Of a stretch of 39,320 nucleotides of DNA, positions 9,349 to 17,221 are shown piece by piece. The translations under genes and the position numbers were made by a program. The stretch comes from Demequina sp. (GTDB lineage: Bacteria > Actinomycetota > Actinomycetes > Actinomycetales > Demequinaceae). The DNA is taken from positions 1 through 39,320 of the forward strand of contig NZ_JADQBF010000007.1 of assembly GCF_016278775.1 (NCBI RefSeq), in the 5' to 3' direction. Every line of letters starts with the position of its first letter. The stretch's first letter is position 1. Under the pieces are notes generated by a model that saw only the letters and a program-made list of their open reading frames with translations, searched no databases and was not told the DNA's origin.

Positions 9349-9436
9349 CCTCAAGTGTCGAAGATTCTGCGCCGACCGCAACCGGCGGAGCGAACTCCAT
9401 TGATGGGCGGCACAGCGGGCAGAGGGCGATCGGCCG

Positions 9437-10735
9437 TTACGCGTCCGCCGTGATGCGGGGTACTCGAGGGGCGCGCCAGTAGGCGGCGGCGCAGACCACG
9501 TAGGCGAGCACCAAGGCGGCCATCACGGTCCGCGAGTACCCATTCGCTGGCAAGACCAAGGCGCCGATGCCGCCGGCCGTGATGAATGCCGTGTTGTAGG
9601 CGACGTCGTAGAGCGCGAAGGCGCGGCCCCGATACGCGTCGTCCGTGTCGCGTTGCACGATGGTGTCGACGGCGATCTTGCCGCCTTGTACGGCGAAACT
9701 GACGATGACCGCGGCACTCAGCAGCGCCCATGGTTCGGACGTCACGGCAAGCAGACCCTGGCCAGCGGCGCCGAGCAGGAGGCAGACGATTACCCAGTCG
9801 TGGCGCTCCACTCTGTGAGAGAAGGCTGGGGTGATCACGGCGGCTAGGCCGAATCCCACAGCGGCGAACCCCACCACGATGGCGAACTTGCCGATCGCGC
9901 CCTCGGCATCGGACGAGTCTCCCAGCACGTGGCGGGAGATCAGGATCGACGCCACGAACATCAGGCCGTACAGGAGCCGCGCGGCCGCCATGACGCCGAG
10001 CGCGTGGAACGGAGTGGCGCGTTCACGCAGGTGCCGGTAGCCGTCTCGCAGTTCGACCAGCACGTGAGCGGCCTCTTGGGCGACGTGGTCCGCGTCCAGC
10101 AGACGTACGGGCCCGAGCGAGCGCTTCGATAGGGCGGTGGCCGCCCACGACGAAAGTCCGAAGGCCAGCCCCGCCGCGCCCAAGGCGAGCAGGGCCTTGT
10201 GGTCGTCAGAGACGCCAGGAACCACGAACGCGACGATGCCGCCGATGGTGCCGCCGAGCGCGGCCGCAATGGTGCCGAGCGTCGGCATGATGGCGTTGGC
10301 TGCCAGCAGATCGTCCCTGTCCACCACTTGGGGGATCCCAGCAGACAAGGCGGCAAGCAGGAAGCGGTTGACGGAGAGTGTCGCCAGAGCGAGCACGTAC
10401 AGGAACAGGCGGGGCGCGTCCGCGGCGACCGCTGCCACGATCGCGCCGACCATCGCGAGGCGCACCATGTTGCCCGCCAACACGATCCGCTGGCGATGCC
10501 AGCGATCGATGAAGGGTCCGGCGAAAGGTCCGATCAGCGTGAAGGGAGCGAACAGGACGGCGAAGCCGATCGCGATGTCGGCGGGTGTGGTGGCTTCCTG
10601 CGGCGAGAAGAAGAAGGCCGTCGCGATGCCGAACTGGAAGGCACCGTCGCCCGCCTGAGACACGACGCGCACGCGTGTGAGGCGCCTGAAACCCTGCGAC
10701 TTCCACAGGTGGGCCAGGTCGGACGAGTAAGACAT
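9437..10735 (-). CDS. Major facilitator superfamily transporter (EntS-like exporter)
   Basis: A 432-residue protein with about twelve membrane helices in two six-helix halves. The N-terminal half shows the MFS_3/EntS-type pattern (RLTRVRVVSQAGDGAFQFG, then GPFAGPFIDRWHRQRIVL with the loop 2-3 basic motif). The large central cytoplasmic loop contains RDGYRHLRERATPF, typical of this subgroup. It is most likely a drug or small-molecule exporter; the substrate cannot be predicted. No Shine-Dalgarno sequence precedes the ATG. A TAGCCT hexamer ends six bases before it, suggesting a leaderless mRNA. It is followed by ald on the same strand, with a 166-base gap. Confidence 0.88.
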   Translation of the reverse strand: MSYSSDLAHLWKSQGFRRLTRVRVVSQAGDGAFQFGIATAFFFSPQEATTPADIAIGFAVLFAPFTLIGPFAGPFIDRWHRQRIVLAGNMVRLAMVGAIVAAVAADAPRLFLYVLALATLSVNRFLLAALSAGIPQVVDRDDLLAANAIMPTLGTIAAALGGTIGGIVAFVVPGVSDDHKALLALGAAGLAFGLSSWAATALSKRSLGPVRLLDADHVAQEAAHVLVELRDGYRHLRERATPFHALGVMAAARLLYGLMFVASILISRHVLGDSSDAEGAIGKFAIVVGFAAVGFGLAAVITPAFSHRVERHDWVIVCLLLGAAGQGLLAVTSEPWALLSAAVIVSFAVQGGKIAVDTIVQRDTDDAYRGRAFALYDVAYNTAFITAGGIGALVLPANGYSRTVMAALVLAYVVCAAAYWRAPRVPRITADA

Positions 10736-10741
10736 GGCATA

Positions 10742-10747
10742 AGGCTA
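10742..10747 (-). promoter_or_regulatory. Predicted -10 element for a leaderless MFS transcript
   Basis: TAGCCT on the minus strand, six bases before the ATG at 10735. No Shine-Dalgarno sequence is present. Confidence 0.5.
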
Positions 10748-10843
10748 GGGCGTGAAATCCGCTCCGCTAGCCGCGTGCACACGTTGTTCACCAAAGGGGG
10801 GCAATCGGCGCTAGCGTGGGTGCCTGAAAGGTAGGTGGGGTGC

Positions 10844-11482
10844 ATGTCCTTCGGCCAAGCCGTGAAGTCGGTGTTCCGGCAGTACGCGACGTTCTCCGGG
10901 CGCGCGCGGCGCGCTGAGTATTGGTGGTTCTACCTCTTCAGCATGCTGGTCACCATTCCCGTACAGATCTTCTTCTTTGTGATGTACTTCGCGGCGATCC
11001 TTCCCGCTGTGGGCGAGACTGACGCGAGTGGGGCGATCACGGATGAGGGCCTCGAGTCCATCAACTGGGGACTGTTCGTCGTGGGTCTGATCCCCATGCT
11101 GGTGGTGGGCATTGGGTTGTTCATTCCGTCGCTCGCCGTGCTGGTGCGCCGATTGCATGACACCGGCCGCTCGGGAGTGTGGTTGCTCATCGGGCTCGTG
11201 CCAGGCGCCAGCGTCGTCTTGCTGGTGTTAGCGGTGCTGGAGGGCGAGCCCCACGACAACTTCTACGGCCCCGACCCCAAGGCAGGCGAGCGCTACATGG
11301 GTCCCGGCTACGGTCAGCCGCAGCAGTACGCGCAGCCGCAGCAGTACGCGCAGCCCGGCCAGCCAATCCCGCCTCCGCCATACGCGCAGCCTCCCGCGAC
11401 GGGCTTTCCGCCGCCCCCGCAAGGCCCGCCCTCGCGGCCTCCCGCGCATCCTGACGATCCGTTCTCCGCTCCAGGGAGGTAG
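10844..11482 (+). CDS. DUF805 family membrane protein with Pro/Gln-rich tail
   Basis: Encodes 212 residues. The start at 10844 (MSFGQAVKSVF) follows AGGTGGGG at good distance; an in-frame GTG at 10835 is less likely. The N-terminus has the DUF805 signature (YATFSGRARRAEYWWFYLFS), followed by three or four membrane helices and the conserved LAVLVRRLHDTGRSG loop between them. DUF805 is a widespread, functionally uncharacterised small membrane domain. After about residue 150 the chain becomes a low-complexity Pro/Gln/Tyr tail that includes a duplicated QPQQYA unit. The LysE-type gene begins three bases after the stop, so the two likely form an operon. Confidence 0.9.
   Translation: MSFGQAVKSVFRQYATFSGRARRAEYWWFYLFSMLVTIPVQIFFFVMYFAAILPAVGETDASGAITDEGLESINWGLFVVGLIPMLVVGIGLFIPSLAVLVRRLHDTGRSGVWLLIGLVPGASVVLLVLAVLEGEPHDNFYGPDPKAGERYMGPGYGQPQQYAQPQQYAQPGQPIPPPPYAQPPATGFPPPPQGPPSRPPAHPDDPFSAPGR
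11315..11350 (+). repeat. Tandem 18-bp coding repeat in the DUF805 tail
   Basis: Two perfect adjacent copies of an 18-base unit beginning CAGCCGCAGCAG, encoding QPQQYA twice. It is probably a slippage-prone site that varies the length of the cytoplasmic tail. Confidence 0.85.
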
Positions 11483-11485
11483 TGG

Positions 11486-12145
11486 GTGATCTCGTGGGGA
11501 ACGCTGGCGGCCTTCAGCGCGCTCGCGTTCGTCATCATCGTGATTCCAGGGCCAAGCGTGCTGTTCATCGTGGGCAGGGCGCTTCAACACGGAAGGCGCG
11601 ATGCGTTGCTGTCCGTGGTGGGCAATACCGGGGGCGAACTGGTGCATGCGGCGCTCGTGGCGGCTGGCATCGGCGCGGTGATCGCGGCGTCGGCCACGGC
11701 GTTTGTGGTGCTCAAGCTCGTGGGGGGCGGCTACTTGGTCTACCTCGGGGTGCAGGCGGTACGTCATCGGCGCGATGGCCTTGAGTTCGCCGACGGTGCA
11801 GCGGCCGACGCGGCGGTGGCCCTGCCTGATCGTCCCTTGAGACGGGTGCTGGGAGAGTCGTTCACGGTGGGTGTGACGAATCCCAAGACGCTCGTCTTTG
11901 TCGCTGCGGTGCTGCCCCAATTTGTGGACCCCGCCGCCGGGCCCGCGTGGGCGCAGATCCTGCTCTTGGGCCTGCTGTTTGCCGTGATCGCGCTGATCAG
12001 CGACGGTGCCTACGCGCTGGCCGCTTCTGGAGCGAGGACCTGGTTTGCTCGCTCGCCGCGGCGTCTTGAGCGGATGCGCGCCGCTGGCGGAGTCATGATC
12101 GGCTCGCTGGGTGTGGTGTTGATGGCATCGCGCCGGGTGGCCTGA
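11486..12145 (+). CDS. LysE/RhtB family amino-acid exporter
   Basis: A 219-residue membrane protein starting with GTG at 11486, with GGGAGG about six bases upstream. It shows the LysE/RhtB signature near the N-terminus (VIIVIPGPSVLFIVGRAL, then GRRDALLSVVGNTGG). It also has the central FTVGVTNPKTLVFVAAVLPQF motif with the conserved Asn-Pro-Lys. Six hydrophobic helices are apparent. Family members export amino acids such as lysine, threonine or homoserine lactone; the substrate is not predictable here. It lies three bases downstream of the DUF805 gene. Confidence 0.93.
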   Translation: MISWGTLAAFSALAFVIIVIPGPSVLFIVGRALQHGRRDALLSVVGNTGGELVHAALVAAGIGAVIAASATAFVVLKLVGGGYLVYLGVQAVRHRRDGLEFADGAAADAAVALPDRPLRRVLGESFTVGVTNPKTLVFVAAVLPQFVDPAAGPAWAQILLLGLLFAVIALISDGAYALAASGARTWFARSPRRLERMRAAGGVMIGSLGVVLMASRRVA

Positions 12146-12208
12146 GGCCGTCGTCCACAGGTTGAGTATCTGCCTCTTCTCCACAGTCTGAAGCAGCGCG
12201 CCCTCCCT

Positions 12209-12232
12209 CTGGCGTGAGGCGCCAGCTACCTT
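12209..12232 (+). promoter_or_regulatory. Candidate promoter and operator of the esterase cassette
   Basis: An inverted repeat CTGGCG-N5-CGCCAG at 12209-12225 lies immediately before a -10-like TACCTT at 12227-12232. The repeat would fill the spacer and the edge of the -35 region, a usual place for a repressor. Transcription would begin near 12240, about 25 bases before the GTG at 12263, which has AAGGGGGAACC in front of it. There is no clear -35 hexamer. Confidence 0.4.
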
Positions 12233-12262
12233 CGCGGTGTCATCCAGCGCCAAGGGGGAACC

Positions 12263-12469
12263 GTGCAGCAAGCAGACACTGAGGAAGCGAGCGAGCGTGC
12301 GAGTGGAGCGATCGCGCGCATCGCGACCCGCCTTGCGGAGGGCCTCTGTCCCGATCTGGCCACCGGCCACGCCACCTCCGACCCCCCGGATGAGGGCCTC
12401 GCGGCTCTCGCCGCGAGGCTGGACTCCCGCCTGTGGCATCAGGGCCCGCGCATACCGGCCGCGCCATGA
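12263..12469 (+). CDS. Small hypothetical protein, first gene of the esterase cassette
   Basis: A 68-residue protein starting with GTG at 12263, preceded by an excellent ribosome binding site (AAGGGGGA). Residues 5-28 (EEASERASGAIARIATRLAE) form a predicted amphipathic helix, and 42-52 (DEGLAALAARL) another, followed by a Pro-rich end. I do not recognise a family. Its stop overlaps the next start (ATGA), and the same overlap follows the next gene, so the genes look translationally coupled. By position and size it could be a small helical partner of the large hydrolase, as small helical proteins accompany LXG-type T7SS effectors. That is inference from layout only. Confidence 0.7.
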   Translation: MQQADTEEASERASGAIARIATRLAEGLCPDLATGHATSDPPDEGLAALAARLDSRLWHQGPRIPAAP

Positions 12470-12795
12470 CCGACCTCGCCGTCCAGGGCGACGCCCTGCG
12501 CCAGGTGGCGGTCACGGTGCGGGCGGTCGTGGCTGACTTCCGCACCGCCGGCACTCAGTCGCACGACGCGGCGGAGCACGTAGGTCATGCCGGCTTGGCA
12601 CGCCGGGTGGTGGCCTTCGCGGACCAGTGGGACATCCATCGAGAGCGCACATCGCACGTGCTGGATCGCCTTGCCGACGCCTTCGACGCCGTGAACGACA
12701 CGTTTGCCGATCTCGACAGTGAGACGGCCACCCAGTTGCGCTGCGCGGCGAACGGGCCACGCACGCGGCCTCGGGGCGTGGTGGTCGAGGCATGA
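12466..12795 (+). CDS. WXG100/ESX-like small helical protein
   Basis: Encodes 109 residues from the ATG at 12466, which overlaps the preceding stop. The sequence predicts two long helices (about residues 6-40 and 55-93) separated by a short turn around AEHVGHAGLARRV, without signal peptide or membrane segment. Size and helical-hairpin layout resemble the WXG100/ESX superfamily. The canonical W-x-G is absent, with FADQWDIHRE near the second helix start instead. The C-terminal 15 residues are basic and Pro/Arg-containing. Its stop overlaps the start of the hydrolase gene (ATGA). I infer a partner or chaperone of the hydrolase; a search for remote homology to ESX, EspC or LXG-associated proteins is needed to support this. 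Confidence 0.75.
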   Translation: MTDLAVQGDALRQVAVTVRAVVADFRTAGTQSHDAAEHVGHAGLARRVVAFADQWDIHRERTSHVLDRLADAFDAVNDTFADLDSETATQLRCAANGPRTRPRGVVVEA

Positions 12796-14579
12796 TGTAC
12801 CCGCCGATCCCCTGGCCGGACGTGCCCGCTGTGCCTCCTGGCAACCCAGTCGCGCTCGCAGCTTCGGTAGACCGCTACGCGCAGACCCAGGCGTTGATCG
12901 AGCGCGCCGCACAGGACTTGCTCGACGCCGTCTTTGACGGACAGGGTCTCGCCATGGCGGAGCTCGTCCAGACTGCGGGCGAGGCCGAGTCGGGCCTGAT
13001 CGCGGCTCAGGTGCGCTACCAAGGCACCACATCGGCGCTGCGGGAGTACGTGGTTGATCTGGAGCACTTCCACCGGACCGCGAGCGCCGTCATCGACCGC
13101 GAACGCGAGGCCGTCCGTCACTACGAGTGGGCCGAGAGTGAGGCGGACGACGCGGCCGCCGGTCTGGAGCGAGCCCTTCTCGATTCCGAACACCGTGCTG
13201 ACTTTGACATCGCTCAAACGGGGTATCGGGTGGCCAGCTCACGCAGGGACGCGGCACTCGAGGCCGTGCAGTCCGCGCGCGCCGACTACCGGCGGGTCGA
13301 GGAAGACCTGGACGCGGCCGCTCAGCATGCCATCGCACGCATCGTCGACTCATTCGACGGCACCAATGACGGCTTCATGGATCATCTCGGGCGCGTGATC
13401 TCTGCGGCTGGCCAGTTGCTGATTGACATCGACATGTGGGCGCGCGACTTCCTTGTCGCGGTACTCGACGCCGTCGTGGCGGCGGTGGAACTGTTCCTGA
13501 CGGCGGTGGTGCTCGCGATCGCGCTGGTCGCCCTAGTGGTATTGCTCGTCGCGGCGCTGGCACTCGCCCTTGTGGTGTTGGTAGCGGCACTGGCGATCAT
13601 CGTCGGCGCTGTGCTGTGGCTGCTCGCGGCGGCGCGGGCGGGGACGGTCATGTACAACCTGACGGAGGCGCTCGGCATCGACGGGATGGCGCAGATCCGC
13701 CTGGTCTTGGGGGCGGCGTGCGCCGTGTGCCCTCCGCTCGCCGTTGCCCTTGTGTCGCGCGTCGCCAACGAGGCCTCCAAGCCAGCGCCCACCGTCACCC
13801 CGCTTAGAGACAAGGACGCCAAGGATCCGGCGGCACACAAGCAGTTGGACTCCGCGGCGCCGACAAACGCTGCGGAGGTCTTGTCATGGGCGGGACTCGT
13901 GGATCAGGTGGGCGGGGACCAACGGGCCGTCGTCGACATCGCGAAGGTGACTCAGGAGGACGGCTCGGTGGCATGGATTGTGACGGTTCCTTCCACGCAA
14001 GACTGGGTGCTCATGGAGGACAAGCCGGCGCCCAACGACCTGGATGCAGACCTCGTGTTACTCGCGTTCCCCGAACTCCAGACGCAATACGAGCGGGCCG
14101 TGCTTGACGCGATGGCGCAGGCGGGCATTCCTCAAGACGATCCCGTGTTGCTGTCTGGGTGGAGCCTCGGCGGCATCGGCGGGGGGAGGCTGATCGAGGC
14201 GAATGCCGGCGGCTACGACTATGAGGGCCTCATCTGCGCGGGTTCGCCCATCGACCACATGGCGATACCCCAAGACGTCAACGTGTTGCAGGTCAAGCAC
14301 ATGAGCGACGTGGTTCACCGCACGGATCTGATCGACTCAGTCCCTGATACCGAGCGCCATCTCAGCGTGTGGGATGGCTCACGCTCTGACGGCGCGGCAC
14401 CCTTGCTAGCCAACCCCATCGGCGTGCACGCCAACGCGGCCTACGTGGAGACACTCAAGGCGAACGTGGTCGCGGACGACACCGCAAGCCAGTTGTTTGC
14501 CGACTTCTACGCGATTGACGACCCAGCCACGGCGGCCGTACCCCACGTGGAACACACTCAATACGCCTTTGCCGAGTAG
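12792..14579 (+). CDS. Three-part protein: N-terminal helical domain, membrane segment, C-terminal alpha/beta-hydrolase
   Basis: A 595-residue protein with three regions. Residues 1-215 are charged and strongly helical (DREREAVRHYEWAESEADDA, SARADYRRVEEDLDAAAQ), like LXG/WXG-type secretion domains. Residues about 217-285 are almost wholly Ala/Val/Leu/Ile, enough for two or three membrane helices or a membrane-inserting hairpin. Residues about 365-595 form an alpha/beta-hydrolase: the nucleophile elbow is GWSLGG with Ser458, and Asp506 (KHMSDVVH) and His546 (IGVHANAAY) are plausible triad partners. WIVTVPSTQDW is the early core strand. Related PGAP1/lipase-like domains are common but poorly characterised in actinobacteria. 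There is no cleavable signal peptide. The gene is coupled by ATGA to the preceding small gene. It could be a T7SS-exported lipase or a membrane-bound esterase acting on envelope lipids; the lipase chemistry is more certain than the secretion route. Confidence 0.88.
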   Translation: MMYPPIPWPDVPAVPPGNPVALAASVDRYAQTQALIERAAQDLLDAVFDGQGLAMAELVQTAGEAESGLIAAQVRYQGTTSALREYVVDLEHFHRTASAVIDREREAVRHYEWAESEADDAAAGLERALLDSEHRADFDIAQTGYRVASSRRDAALEAVQSARADYRRVEEDLDAAAQHAIARIVDSFDGTNDGFMDHLGRVISAAGQLLIDIDMWARDFLVAVLDAVVAAVELFLTAVVLAIALVALVVLLVAALALALVVLVAALAIIVGAVLWLLAAARAGTVMYNLTEALGIDGMAQIRLVLGAACAVCPPLAVALVSRVANEASKPAPTVTPLRDKDAKDPAAHKQLDSAAPTNAAEVLSWAGLVDQVGGDQRAVVDIAKVTQEDGSVAWIVTVPSTQDWVLMEDKPAPNDLDADLVLLAFPELQTQYERAVLDAMAQAGIPQDDPVLLSGWSLGGIGGGRLIEANAGGYDYEGLICAGSPIDHMAIPQDVNVLQVKHMSDVVHRTDLIDSVPDTERHLSVWDGSRSDGAAPLLANPIGVHANAAYVETLKANVVADDTASQLFADFYAIDDPATAAVPHVEHTQYAFAE

Positions 14580-14587
14580 GGGACGCC

Positions 14588-15268
14588 GTGCCACCGGATT
14601 CGTCGTCGGCGCCCCGCCTGACGCTCAGGCTGCCAGGAACCTGGCTACAACTCGACCCCTCCCGGCCGGAGCTGACGAGCACGCGCATCCACGCCTTCGT
14701 GGAAGACTCCATCGGTCGCTCCGACCAGCTAGCGAGCGCGAGGGCGGGCCTGCGCGACGCCCTGCACGCCATGCTTGACGGCGTCGAGGAGCAGGCGGCA
14801 CACGAGTCCACCTTCCTGTGCCATGAGATCGCGCCTGGGGTTTCTGCCCCCATCGCCGTCTCCGTGTTCGCACCGGCCGAGGTGCGGATGAGTCCCGTGA
14901 TGGGCACCGATCCCGGCGACGTGATCGCCGGGTTCCTCAAGGCCATGGAGGCTCTTGACCACGCAACGGAGTGGCGGCGCCTGGCGTGCGCCGACGGCTA
15001 TGCCGCGAGGCGGTGGCGGGTGGCCGCGAGGGAGGTCACGCCCGCGCTCGCGGACCACGCCCTGAACACCTTCGCGGCGGAGTACTGGCGCACCGTGCCA
15101 GGCAGCAAACGGCTCATGCTCGTCACGGTCACCAGCCCCTTGGCGGACATACCCCAGACCATGCTCCGCCTTGCGGACGCGATCGTCGCGGGCTCGCGGT
15201 GTGCGCCGCGGGAGCGGCCCACGGGCGCTGACACGGCCCCCGGCGCCACCCCCGTCGGTACCCACTGA
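14588..15268 (+). CDS. Hypothetical protein downstream of the hydrolase (possible PsbP/LpqN-like fold, immunity candidate)
   Basis: A 226-residue protein starting with GTG at 14588, eight bases after the hydrolase stop, with AGGGGA as ribosome binding site. There is no signal peptide or membrane helix. The opening LTLRLPGTWLQLDPS and the closing KRLMLVTVTSPLADIPQ, then MLRLADAIVAGSR, recall the Mog1/PsbP-like fold of LpqN-type proteins. In that fold a leading strand-turn-Trp and a final sheet strand plus helix frame an alpha/beta sandwich. I offer that fold as inference only. Position after a potential effector, cytosolic location and tight linkage suggest an immunity or accessory role. The C-terminal 25 residues are Pro/Gly/Thr-rich and probably disordered. 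Confidence 0.72.
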   Translation: MPPDSSSAPRLTLRLPGTWLQLDPSRPELTSTRIHAFVEDSIGRSDQLASARAGLRDALHAMLDGVEEQAAHESTFLCHEIAPGVSAPIAVSVFAPAEVRMSPVMGTDPGDVIAGFLKAMEALDHATEWRRLACADGYAARRWRVAAREVTPALADHALNTFAAEYWRTVPGSKRLMLVTVTSPLADIPQTMLRLADAIVAGSRCAPRERPTGADTAPGATPVGTH

Positions 15269-15315
15269 CCGTAGACGGCACGGAATACGCGTGCCCCCCG
15301 CGACGTCACATTGGT

Positions 15316-15984
15316 ATGACTCTTACAGGAACCCCCACCCGCGTGGCGATCGTCGGCGGTGCAGGCAAAGTGGCGCGTCAACTCATCCCCTTGCTCGTTG
15401 ATGCGGGCATCGAGGTTGTCGCGTTGGCCCGCCGCGACGAACAGCTGGCCGAACTGAAGCGGCTGGGCGCTGAACCCAGGCGCCTCGACATCGAGGAGGC
15501 CTCCGCAGACGAGTTTCTGGAGGCCTTCGACGGTTGCGACGGGATCGTGTTCTCGGCGGGCGGCGGCGCGGACGGCAACATCGAACGCAAGCGCACGGTG
15601 GATCTCCAGGGGTCGCTCAAGTCGCAAGAGGCTGCACGGGCGCTCGGCATCGACCGCTTTGTCCAGGTCTCCGCCATCGGCGTGGATCGGCTGGTCGAGT
15701 CATCAGCGAGCGAGGCGTGGAAGGCATACGTCGCGGCTAAGCGCGACGCCGACGCGGCCTTGCGCTCCACCCAGCTTGCCTGGACCATCATCAGGCCAGG
15801 GAGTCTGACGGACGACGAGGCCACGGGCCTGGTGACGCTCAAGCCGGAGGTTGAACGCGGCTCGGTGCCGCGCGCGGATGTGGCGGCCGTGGTGGCCGCA
15901 TGCCTCACGAGCGAGAACTCGGTGGGCCGTCAGTGGGAACTCGTGAGCGGCTCGACTCCGGTGGACGAGGCGGTTACTCACTGA
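15316..15984 (+). CDS. Atypical short-chain dehydrogenase / NAD(P)-binding protein
   Basis: A 222-residue Rossmann protein of the atypical SDR group (YhfK/YwnB-like). The nucleotide-binding motif is VAIVGGAGKVARQL near residue 10, followed by LARRDEQLAEL at the end of strand 2, where the basic pair favours NADP. FVQVSAIGVDR and AWTIIRPGSLTDDE are the typical later strands. The usual YxxxK appears as YVAAKRDAD near residue 140. Substrates of this group are mostly unknown; stress or redox roles are common guesses. The ATG at 15316 has no Shine-Dalgarno sequence. It lies downstream of the esterase cassette with a 47-base gap and is convergent with ino1. Confidence 0.87.
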   Translation: MTLTGTPTRVAIVGGAGKVARQLIPLLVDAGIEVVALARRDEQLAELKRLGAEPRRLDIEEASADEFLEAFDGCDGIVFSAGGGADGNIERKRTVDLQGSLKSQEAARALGIDRFVQVSAIGVDRLVESSASEAWKAYVAAKRDADAALRSTQLAWTIIRPGSLTDDEATGLVTLKPEVERGSVPRADVAAVVAACLTSENSVGRQWELVSGSTPVDEAVTH

Positions 15985-16043
15985 GTTTCAGCGCGATAGC
16001 GTCGTGCCCGGATTTGCCGAGCGCGCGGCGCCCGGACAACGCA

Positions 16044-16076
16044 AGGGCCGGGCCACCTGAGAGGTGACCCGGCCCT
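16044..16076 (-). terminator. Hairpin terminator downstream of ino1
   Basis: Fifteen-base arms (AGGGCCGGGCCACCT and AGGTGACCCGGCCCT) form a stem with one mismatch and a three-base loop, between the convergent SDR and ino1 genes. On the minus strand it is followed by TGCGTTGT rather than a clean T-run. It may serve both strands. Confidence 0.7.
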
Positions 16077-16112
16077 CGCGCTGCCAGTTCCGAAAAGCTG
16101 AGCGTGAAGCGC

Positions 16113-17207
16113 CTAGCGCTCGCGCGTTCCTGCGATGAACTCCTCGAGGTGCGTGCGGCCCAGGGTGTCCTCTGTCTGCACGGGCGGGGACTTCATGAAG
16201 TAGGTCGCGGCTGACAGGATCGGGCCGCCGATGCCGCGGTCCTTGGCGATCTTGGCGCAACGCATCGCGTCGATGATGATGCCTGCCGAGTTGGGCGAAT
16301 CCCACACCTCGAGCTTGTACTCAAGGCTGAGGGGAACCTCACCAAAGGCCGAGCCCTCGAGGCGCACGTACGCCCACTTGCGGTCGTCGAGCCACGCGAC
16401 GTAGTCGGACGGGCCGATGTGCACGTTGCGCGAGTTCTTGAGGCCGGCCAAAGGTCCGGTGTCGATGTTCGACGTGACGGCCTGGGTCTTGGAGACCTTC
16501 TTGGATTCGAGGCGGTCGCGCTCCAGCATGTTCTTGAAGTCCATGTTTCCACCGACGTTGAGCTGGTAGGTGCGGTCCAGGCGCACCCCGCGGTCCTCGA
16601 ACAGGCGAGCCAGCACGCGGTGCGTGATGGTGGCACCCACCTGGGACTTGATGTCGTCGCCGACGATCGGCACGCCAGCATCCTCAAACTTCTTGGCCCA
16701 CACGGGGTCGGAGGCGATGAACACCGGCAGCGCGTTGACGAACGCCACGTTGGCGTCGATGGCGCACTGGGCGTAGAACTTGGCGGCCTCCTCCGAGCCG
16801 ACGGGCAGGTAGCAGATCAGCACGTCGGCCTCGGTGTCCTTGAGGACCTTCACGATGTCGACGGGAGCGTCGTCTGACTCGACGATCATCTCCCTGTAGT
16901 ACTTGCCCAGGCCATCGAAGGTGTGACCACGCTGGACGTGGACGTCCTTCTTCGGGACGTCACAAATCTTGATGGTGTTGTTCTCGGAGGACTGGGTTGC
17001 CTCGACCAGTTCCTTGCCCACCTTGAGTGAGTCGACGTCGAACGCCGCCACAAACTCGATGTCGGAGATGTGGTAGTCCCCGAGTTGGACGTGCATGAGG
17101 CCGGGAACGGTGTCCCCCGCCTTGGCGTCCTTGTAATACTCGACGCCCTGAATGAGGGACGTCGCGCAGTTACCCACGCCCACGATGGCAGCGCGCAACT
17201 TGGCCAT
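16113..17207 (-). CDS. ino1: Inositol-3-phosphate synthase
   Basis: A 364-residue actinobacterial-type inositol-1-phosphate (1L-myo-inositol 3-phosphate) synthase. It converts glucose 6-phosphate to inositol 3-phosphate for phosphatidylinositol and mycothiol. The NAD-binding motif [15 protein letters not shown] starts at residue 8. The conserved [29 protein letters not shown] and SFGEVP-region segments (here [20 protein letters not shown]) carry catalytic lysines and substrate contacts. The ATG at 17207 has an ideal AAGGAGAT ribosome binding site. It starts 14 bases after the padR stop, so padR and ino1 form an operon, an arrangement conserved in actinobacteria. A hairpin terminator follows at 16044-16076. 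Confidence 0.97.
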   Translation of the reverse strand: MAKLRAAIVGVGNCATSLIQGVEYYKDAKAGDTVPGLMHVQLGDYHISDIEFVAAFDVDSLKVGKELVEATQSSENNTIKICDVPKKDVHVQRGHTFDGLGKYYREMIVESDDAPVDIVKVLKDTEADVLICYLPVGSEEAAKFYAQCAIDANVAFVNALPVFIASDPVWAKKFEDAGVPIVGDDIKSQVGATITHRVLARLFEDRGVRLDRTYQLNVGGNMDFKNMLERDRLESKKVSKTQAVTSNIDTGPLAGLKNSRNVHIGPSDYVAWLDDRKWAYVRLEGSAFGEVPLSLEYKLEVWDSPNSAGIIIDAMRCAKIAKDRGIGGPILSAATYFMKSPPVQTEDTLGRTHLEEFIAGTRER

Positions 17208-17221
17208 TTTTATCTCCTTGT

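Noticed and set aside
9271-9381. Longer alanine dehydrogenase start
   Set aside because: The canonical N-terminus begins at 9270 with a GAGGAGA site; the extra 37 residues are not family-like.
12151-12185. Two DnaA-box-like TCCACA sequences (12151-12159 and 12177-12185)
   Set aside because: Each has one or two mismatches, no AT-rich unwinding region is nearby, and two copies are not enough to support an origin.
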